NCBI GenBank assembly: GCA_002085355.1
Contig: NATN01000063.1
Coordinates: 1 to 9,797 of the forward strand
Direction: 5' to 3'
Source of the DNA: Candidatus Zhuqueibacterota bacterium 4484_87
GTDB lineage: Bacteria; Zhuqueibacterota; Zhuqueibacteria; Thermofontimicrobiales; Thermofontimicrobiaceae
Length of the DNA stretch: 9,797 nt
This document shows, piece by piece, positions 6,290 to 9,797 of the stretch (within the stretch, counting starts at the first letter, position 1; every line of letters starts with the position of its first letter). A program made the position numbers and the translations under genes. The notes below the pieces were generated by a model, which was not told the DNA's origin, searched no databases, and saw nothing but the letters and a program-made list of their open reading frames with translations.

Positions 6290-7156
6290 GCTATTTTGTT
6301 TGCCGTCAGTTTCAGTTTGGCCATCCGACGCTGGTTCTGCGGCAGGCGGTAAAATGATCTCGTTCTGCGTCATCTCTTCCGCAGTCATGCGAATGTATTC
6401 ATCATTTTCAAATCTCAAAATGGCTTCCTCGGTGAACACATCGATTTTTTCGATCGTAGCTGTGCCACGTTCTGTTTTAATTTTTGCGTCCAGCGGGGGA
6501 AATTTTTCCAGCACTTGCAAATAATAGGGACGTTCATAATTCAGGCAGCACATCAAGCGGCCGCAGACCCCGGACAACTTCTGGGGGTTCAGCGGCAAAA
6601 ACTGCTCCTTTGCGCATTGGGTCGTGATAGGATGAAATTCTTTTAAAAATGAAGTACAACATAATTTTCTTCCGCAAATTCCGTAACCGCCGAAACGCTT
6701 GGCTTCATCGCGCACACCGATCTGACGCAGTTCAATTCTCACACGGTAGTGCGCAGCCAGATCTTTCACCAGTTCGCGGAAATCCACCCGCCGCTCTGCT
6801 GTGAAGAAAAATGTGATTTTTTTGCCGTCGAACTGATATTCCACGTCCACCAATTTCATTTTCAGTCCGTGTTTTTCGATTTTCTGGCGGCACACTTCGA
6901 AAGCGGTTTTCTCTTTTTCTCTGTTGTTAGCTAATTTTTGCAAATCTGATTCGTCGGCTTTGCGCAAAATTTTCTTCAAATCTTCATTGGACTTTTTCAT
7001 AGACAACAATTCGCCAACCTGATTTACCTCGCCGAGATCTTCGCCCTTGTCCGCTTCAACAATAACGAAATCCCCTATTTTAAAGGGAAATTCCATCGGA
7101 TTGGCGTAAATCTGCTTGCGCTCGCCCTTGAAAACAACTTCTATGTAATCATACAT
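6281..7156 (-). CDS. ricT: PSP1/RicT (YaaT) family protein
   Basis: The family is named for Bacillus RicT (YaaT), which with RicA and RicF forms an iron-sulfur complex affecting RNase Y-dependent mRNA maturation, sporulation and competence. Its role outside Firmicutes is much less clear. The 291 residues show a small N-terminal beta domain (1-52), the PSP1 C-terminal domain (about 58-145) and a cysteine-rich block: Cys161, Cys166, Cys167, Cys181, Cys198, Cys203 and Cys204 within GICGRKLCC and GVCGRLMCCLNYE. These cysteines are likely cluster ligands. A basic-acidic domain follows, then a low-complexity Pro/Ala/Asp/Gln tail from about 270. The ATG overlaps the end of holB by 8 nt and has GGAG 8 nt upstream (7165-7168), which indicates coupling to holB. 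The holB-ricT pair is also found in Bacillus. No ricA or ricF gene is visible here. Confidence 0.93.
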   Translation of the reverse strand: MYDYIEVVFKGERKQIYANPMEFPFKIGDFVIVEADKGEDLGEVNQVGELLSMKKSNEDLKKILRKADESDLQKLANNREKEKTAFEVCRQKIEKHGLKMKLVDVEYQFDGKKITFFFTAERRVDFRELVKDLAAHYRVRIELRQIGVRDEAKRFGGYGICGRKLCCTSFLKEFHPITTQCAKEQFLPLNPQKLSGVCGRLMCCLNYERPYYLQVLEKFPPLDAKIKTERGTATIEKIDVFTEEAILRFENDEYIRMTAEEMTQNEIILPPAAEPASDGQTETDGKQNSNA

Positions 7157-8246
7157 TCGTTTTTCTCCGTAATTGCCCTTTCAACTCATAGATGAGCTGT
7201 AAAATGACAAGATTCACCGCCGCATTGCTGTTAATCATTGTAATGGCGGTACCGATTTGATTTAATATTTTTTCATAATTAATGGGTTCAAAACTATTGA
7301 TAAATTTTTCCAGCGTCTCTTTGCGATCGGAAAAGATCAATTTTTCATCAATATCTGTCTCGAAATTTAATTTCTCCATTATCATTGCATCGCGGAACCA
7401 GACTGACATCAACTCCAAAATTTCTATAATTCTCAACGTGTCCTGTCCACTGACCAAATCTTCTGTGAAGGTGAGAATGTCCAGATCACTCAACAACGCT
7501 TTGCGCAGCACATCCAGCATTAAATCTTTCTTTTCACTGATGTCTTCACCGAGAAGTTCCAGCGCACGCCGGTAACTGCCAAAACTCATGCGCGCAACTG
7601 CCCCTGCCTTGTCTTCCGTAATTTTTTCCCGCTCTATCAAGGCTTTTTTTACATCCTGCCAGGGGATGGGGTCAAAGCGAATTTGTTGACAACGGGAGAT
7701 AATTGTCGGCAAAATCAGATCAGGCCGCGAAGTGAGCAAAAATATCCTGACGCCTTCCGGCGGTTCCTCGATTATTTTCAAAAGCGAATTCGCCGCTTCC
7801 TCTTTGAATCGATGGGCATCAATCAAAATAATCACTCTGCCGCCCTTTTCAAAGGACTTCATGCTCACCCAGCGTTTGATTTCTTCGCGGATCATGCCGA
7901 TGAGGATTCTCTCATTGTGCCAACTTTTCAAATAATTGTATGGATCGCGGGCAATGCTGTCAATTATATTTTTTGCATATTCAATTTCATAATTCTTTTT
8001 TGCCGGGAATATAATTTTCAGATCAGGATGGCTTAAATGTGTCACGCGCTGACAGTCGCGGCAATTGTTGCAATAAAGCGTATCCTGCTGGCAAAATTGC
8101 ACTTTTGCCATCGCCAACGCCACGGCTAATTTCCCCACACCTTCAGGGCCGTGAAACAATAGCGCATGTGGCAGACGCCCACTCTCGACGCCGTGAGTCA
8201 AAATGGAAAGCACTCTTTTTTGCCCGATTATTTCTTCAAAAGCCAT
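7149..8246 (-). CDS. holB: DNA polymerase III delta-prime subunit
   Basis: Delta-prime is the stator of the clamp loader that places the beta clamp on primed DNA. The 365 residues show an AAA+ core. The P-loop is GPEGVGKL at 33-40; the residue after Lys39 is Leu instead of Ser/Thr, and the Walker B-like LIDAHRF (141-147) lacks the catalytic Glu, in line with delta-prime being a non-hydrolysing subunit. The clamp-loader zinc site has Cys52, Cys59, Cys62 and Cys65. The SRC arginine-finger motif is at 184-186. The C-terminal 200 residues are helical collar. A charged stretch at about 83-130 looks longer than in E. coli or Bacillus. The ATG has GGTGA 6 nt upstream (8253-8257). The gene is 56 nt behind the LytM gene, with no terminator between, and overlaps ricT. 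DnaX can be excluded because it would be longer, with an intact P-loop. Confidence 0.92.
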   Translation of the reverse strand: MAFEEIIGQKRVLSILTHGVESGRLPHALLFHGPEGVGKLAVALAMAKVQFCQQDTLYCNNCRDCQRVTHLSHPDLKIIFPAKKNYEIEYAKNIIDSIARDPYNYLKSWHNERILIGMIREEIKRWVSMKSFEKGGRVIILIDAHRFKEEAANSLLKIIEEPPEGVRIFLLTSRPDLILPTIISRCQQIRFDPIPWQDVKKALIEREKITEDKAGAVARMSFGSYRRALELLGEDISEKKDLMLDVLRKALLSDLDILTFTEDLVSGQDTLRIIEILELMSVWFRDAMIMEKLNFETDIDEKLIFSDRKETLEKFINSFEPINYEKILNQIGTAITMINSNAAVNLVILQLIYELKGQLRRKTNV

Positions 8247-8302
8247 TGAATTTCACCACGCATTCAAAAAAATTAAACTGTCATCCTTGCAACGTGCCAC
8301 TA

Positions 8303-9466
8303 TCAGCTCAACCATTCTTCCGGGTCCAGCGCCCGATTGCTCTTCCAGATTTCAAAGTGAAGCATAGGCCCCTGCAATGATCCGGTATCGCCTACGTTTC
8401 CGATCACCTGCCCCAACTTTACCGCCTCATCAATTTGCACCAAAATTTGCGACAGATGTGTGTACACTGTAAAATAGCCGCCTTTGTGATTGACGATTAC
8501 GATATTTCCCCTGCCGCGTTGCCATGTAATCGCCGTCACCACACCATCGGCAACAGCGCGTACGTCTTCGCCAAATTCAGCCTTGATATCGATACCAATA
8601 TTTTCCGTGATCGTCTTCCACTTCGGATGTTTGTGCCTGCCAAAATGGCTGATGACATATCCTTGCGTGGGCCAAATCATTTGCCCCCTCAAAGACGGGA
8701 AATTCGATATTTCAACAATACCCTGATTCTCACGTTGCAACCTTTTTCTTTCTTCCACCACGATCAAACGCTGTACTTCTTTGGCTGACGCTTCGTACTG
8801 GGCTAATTTTTCCAGATAGATCTTTTTGTTTTGCTGCACCTTTGCCAGCAAACGATTTCTCTGCGCCATTTTTTCTGCCAAACGCTGGCTCTCAGCAGTT
8901 TTTTCATTAATAATCGCCCGCTTGGAGATGAGCTCCCGCTTCAGCGTCTCTTTTTTTGATTCAATGAGTTGCTTCTTTTTCAGTAAATTCAGATAATTTC
9001 TCCGGTCAGTATCTGTGATCAATTTCAAATAATGAAACAGAACCAGCGTTTGATTGAACGAGCGCGAAGCGAACAATAATTCCAAATCGCGATAGCGGCC
9101 ATATTTGTAAAAAGTCACAATCCTCTTTTTATAAATTTCTTGTAGCCGCGTTAGCTCCTCTTGTTTAACGTCAATATCTTCATTGATGCGATCCACCGTG
9201 CGCAGCTTCTGTCGTTCCTCTTTTTTAAGTTCGGCAACCAGCTCGTGAAGCAGATCAATTTCGCGATCCAACTGTTCCAAATTTTGCAGAATTTTCTCCT
9301 CTTTGCGCGCTTCATTTGTGATGCGATTGCGGTATGACTGGATCTCAGCACGAATTTTGTCCAGCCGACTGCGATGCTGGTTAACGTTATCACCCGTCTG
9401 TTGCGCAAATATGTGCTGAGCCGCAACGATGGAAATCAGCAAAATTGTTATTTTAAACCTTCTCAT
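8303..9466 (-). CDS. Exported coiled-coil LytM/M23-domain protein, EnvC-like murein hydrolase activator
   Basis: EnvC-type proteins are periplasmic and switch on cell-wall amidases at division sites. With a start at 9466 the protein has 387 residues: a signal peptide at 1-21 (MRR, hydrophobic core, cleavage after IFA), two long charged coiled-coil stretches at about 30-115 and 160-248, and a LytM domain at about 268-386. True M23 peptidases need an HxxxD and an HxH. Here the first His is Asn289 (NIGID, Asp293 kept), the HxH is MLH (Met368, His370 kept), and His337 in VYTHL is kept. Loss of two active-site His argues for a non-enzymatic activator. An ATG two codons upstream at 9472 is possible, but the AGG before it would then be only 2 nt away; from 9466 it is 8 nt away. 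It is first in the LytM-holB-ricT unit. Confidence 0.88.
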   Translation of the reverse strand: MRRFKITILLISIVAAQHIFAQQTGDNVNQHRSRLDKIRAEIQSYRNRITNEARKEEKILQNLEQLDREIDLLHELVAELKKEERQKLRTVDRINEDIDVKQEELTRLQEIYKKRIVTFYKYGRYRDLELLFASRSFNQTLVLFHYLKLITDTDRRNYLNLLKKKQLIESKKETLKRELISKRAIINEKTAESQRLAEKMAQRNRLLAKVQQNKKIYLEKLAQYEASAKEVQRLIVVEERKRLQRENQGIVEISNFPSLRGQMIWPTQGYVISHFGRHKHPKWKTITENIGIDIKAEFGEDVRAVADGVVTAITWQRGRGNIVIVNHKGGYFTVYTHLSQILVQIDEAVKLGQVIGNVGDTGSLQGPMLHFEIWKSNRALDPEEWLS

Positions 9467-9479
9467 TAACATAGCCTAT

Positions 9480-9508
9480 AAAATAACTGATTTATTGAAT
9501 AAAATCAA
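9480..9508 (-). promoter_or_regulatory. Weak candidate promoter for the LytM-holB-ricT unit
   Basis: On the minus strand TTGATT (9503-9508) is 17 nt from TATTTT (9480-9485). The start point would fall near 9473, almost at the ATG, leaving a very short leader. This makes the call doubtful, although some transcription must start in this gap. Confidence 0.25.
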
Positions 9509-9553
9509 TAGAAAAATCAAATAATTACATTTTGAGCATATCTGAAAATAAAC

Positions 9554-9582
9554 TTGACAAGTGCAATCGGTTTTGTTATATT
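9554..9582 (+). promoter_or_regulatory. Near-consensus rightward promoter with extended -10
   Basis: TTGACA (9554-9559, six of six) is followed after exactly 17 nt by TATATT (9577-9582, five of six), and TG-N precedes the -10 (9574-9576), forming an extended -10. Transcription should start near 9588-9590. An 11-bp palindrome, ACTTG-A-CAAGT (9552-9562), is centred on the -35 and might be a regulator site. It is the best promoter in the window and points away from the eight minus-strand genes. Confidence 0.8.
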
Positions 9583-9603
9583 AGTCCATCGGAGTTTTTT
9601 AAA

Positions 9604-9723
9604 ATGAGGGTGAAAAATATCATCACAAAAACATCATGGCAAAATTGTTGCAACACAACGAAACAGCACAAAAATACAAAAACTAATCTTTTGCCATTAT
9701 TAAGTTTGCAATGCGAAATTTAG
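9604..9723 (+). CDS. Possible 39-residue small protein or leader peptide
   Basis: I do not recognise this ORF. It begins with ATG 9 nt after a GGAG Shine-Dalgarno (9591-9594) and about 15 nt after the predicted start point of the strong promoter at 9554-9582, so it is well placed for translation. The product is basic and rich in Thr, Asn and Lys, with a Cys-Cys pair at residues 15-16, a third Cys at 37, and a short hydrophobic stretch LLPLLSL near the end. The composition largely follows the A-rich DNA. It could be a leader peptide, a small protein or merely part of an untranslated leader. The frame is also open upstream to 9532, but that part precedes the predicted transcript start. Confidence 0.3.
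   Translation: MRVKNIITKTSWQNCCNTTKQHKNTKTNLLPLLSLQCEI
9636..9697 (+). repeat. 9-bp inverted repeat in the rightward transcript
   Basis: Perfect arms ATGGCAAAA (9636-9644) and TTTTGCCAT (9689-9697) with a 44-nt spacer, which itself contains the 10-bp palindrome TGTTGCAACA (9646-9655). In the predicted rightward RNA the arms could close a stem around an A-rich loop. The second arm is not followed by a T-run, so it is not a terminator. Confidence 0.5.
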
Positions 9724-9797
9724 TTGATAACATGAGTATTGTAAAAAATCTATTTTTTGTGCATGAAATCACCAAGTAAAAAGTAAATCGCGGGGAC

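Larger units (their letters stand above)
9473..9797. other. Divergent region between the LytM gene and the right edge
   Basis: These 325 AT-rich bases hold no sizeable gene. The minus-strand side (9480-9508) has a weak promoter candidate for the LytM gene. The plus-strand side has a very good promoter (9554-9582), a Shine-Dalgarno GGAG (9591-9594), a 39-codon ORF (9604-9723) and a 9-bp inverted repeat (9636-9697). A further 15-codon frame starts with ATG at 9732 without a clear Shine-Dalgarno. The gene that the rightward promoter serves is probably beyond 9797. Confidence 0.5.

Noticed and set aside
1..9797. tRNA, rRNA, insertion sequence, phage, toxin-antitoxin or defence genes
   Set aside because: No cloverleaf, rRNA-like stretch, transposase motif or paired small toxin-antitoxin ORFs were seen; every long stretch is explained by housekeeping genes.

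Overview
This is a chromosomal housekeeping segment. It holds eight protein genes, all read on the minus strand, so the order of transcription is right to left. Only the rightmost ~325 bases seem to carry anything on the plus strand. The genes are complete, densely packed and of modest GC content. I see no phage, transposon, CRISPR or defence genes. The EnvC-like exported LytM protein suggests a Gram-negative-type envelope. The order ksgA-mgtE-recO and the style of the proteins would fit a deep-branching phylum of the FCB group (Calditrichota/KSB1-like), but that placement is a guess from memory and not shown by the sequence.

First transcription unit (9472 to about 6264, minus strand): an exported coiled-coil plus LytM-domain protein (probable murein-hydrolase activator), then holB (DNA polymerase III delta-prime), then ricT (PSP1/YaaT family), whose start overlaps the end of holB by 8 nt. 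The unit ends at a hairpin plus T-run that begins inside the ricT stop codon. A second terminator-like hairpin lies about 120 nt further on.

Second transcription unit (about 6047 to 1 and beyond): metG (methionyl-tRNA synthetase, TTG start), tatD (overlapping metG by 20 nt), a 147-nt gap filled by two opposed arrays of degenerate 7-bp repeats, ksgA/rsmA (16S rRNA dimethyltransferase, TTG start), mgtE (Mg2+ channel, 11 nt after ksgA), and recO (DNA repair), which runs off the left edge of the window. The gap before metG carries a candidate promoter with an inverted repeat lying across its -35 and spacer.

The unit logic is translation, ribosome maturation and genome maintenance. The order holB-ricT ... 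metG-tatD ... ksgA matches the well-known Bacillus subtilis cluster holB-yaaT ... metS-yabD ... rnmV-ksgA, with different genes in the gaps.

At the right edge (9473-9797) a near-consensus sigma70-type promoter (perfect TTGACA, 17-nt spacer, extended -10) fires rightward. A Shine-Dalgarno and a 39-codon ORF follow, overlapped by a 9-bp inverted repeat. What it drives lies mostly outside the window. I found no convincing new multi-gene system. The items most worth a second look are this rightward promoter and leader, the heptad arrays, and the LytM domain that has lost two expected active-site histidines.
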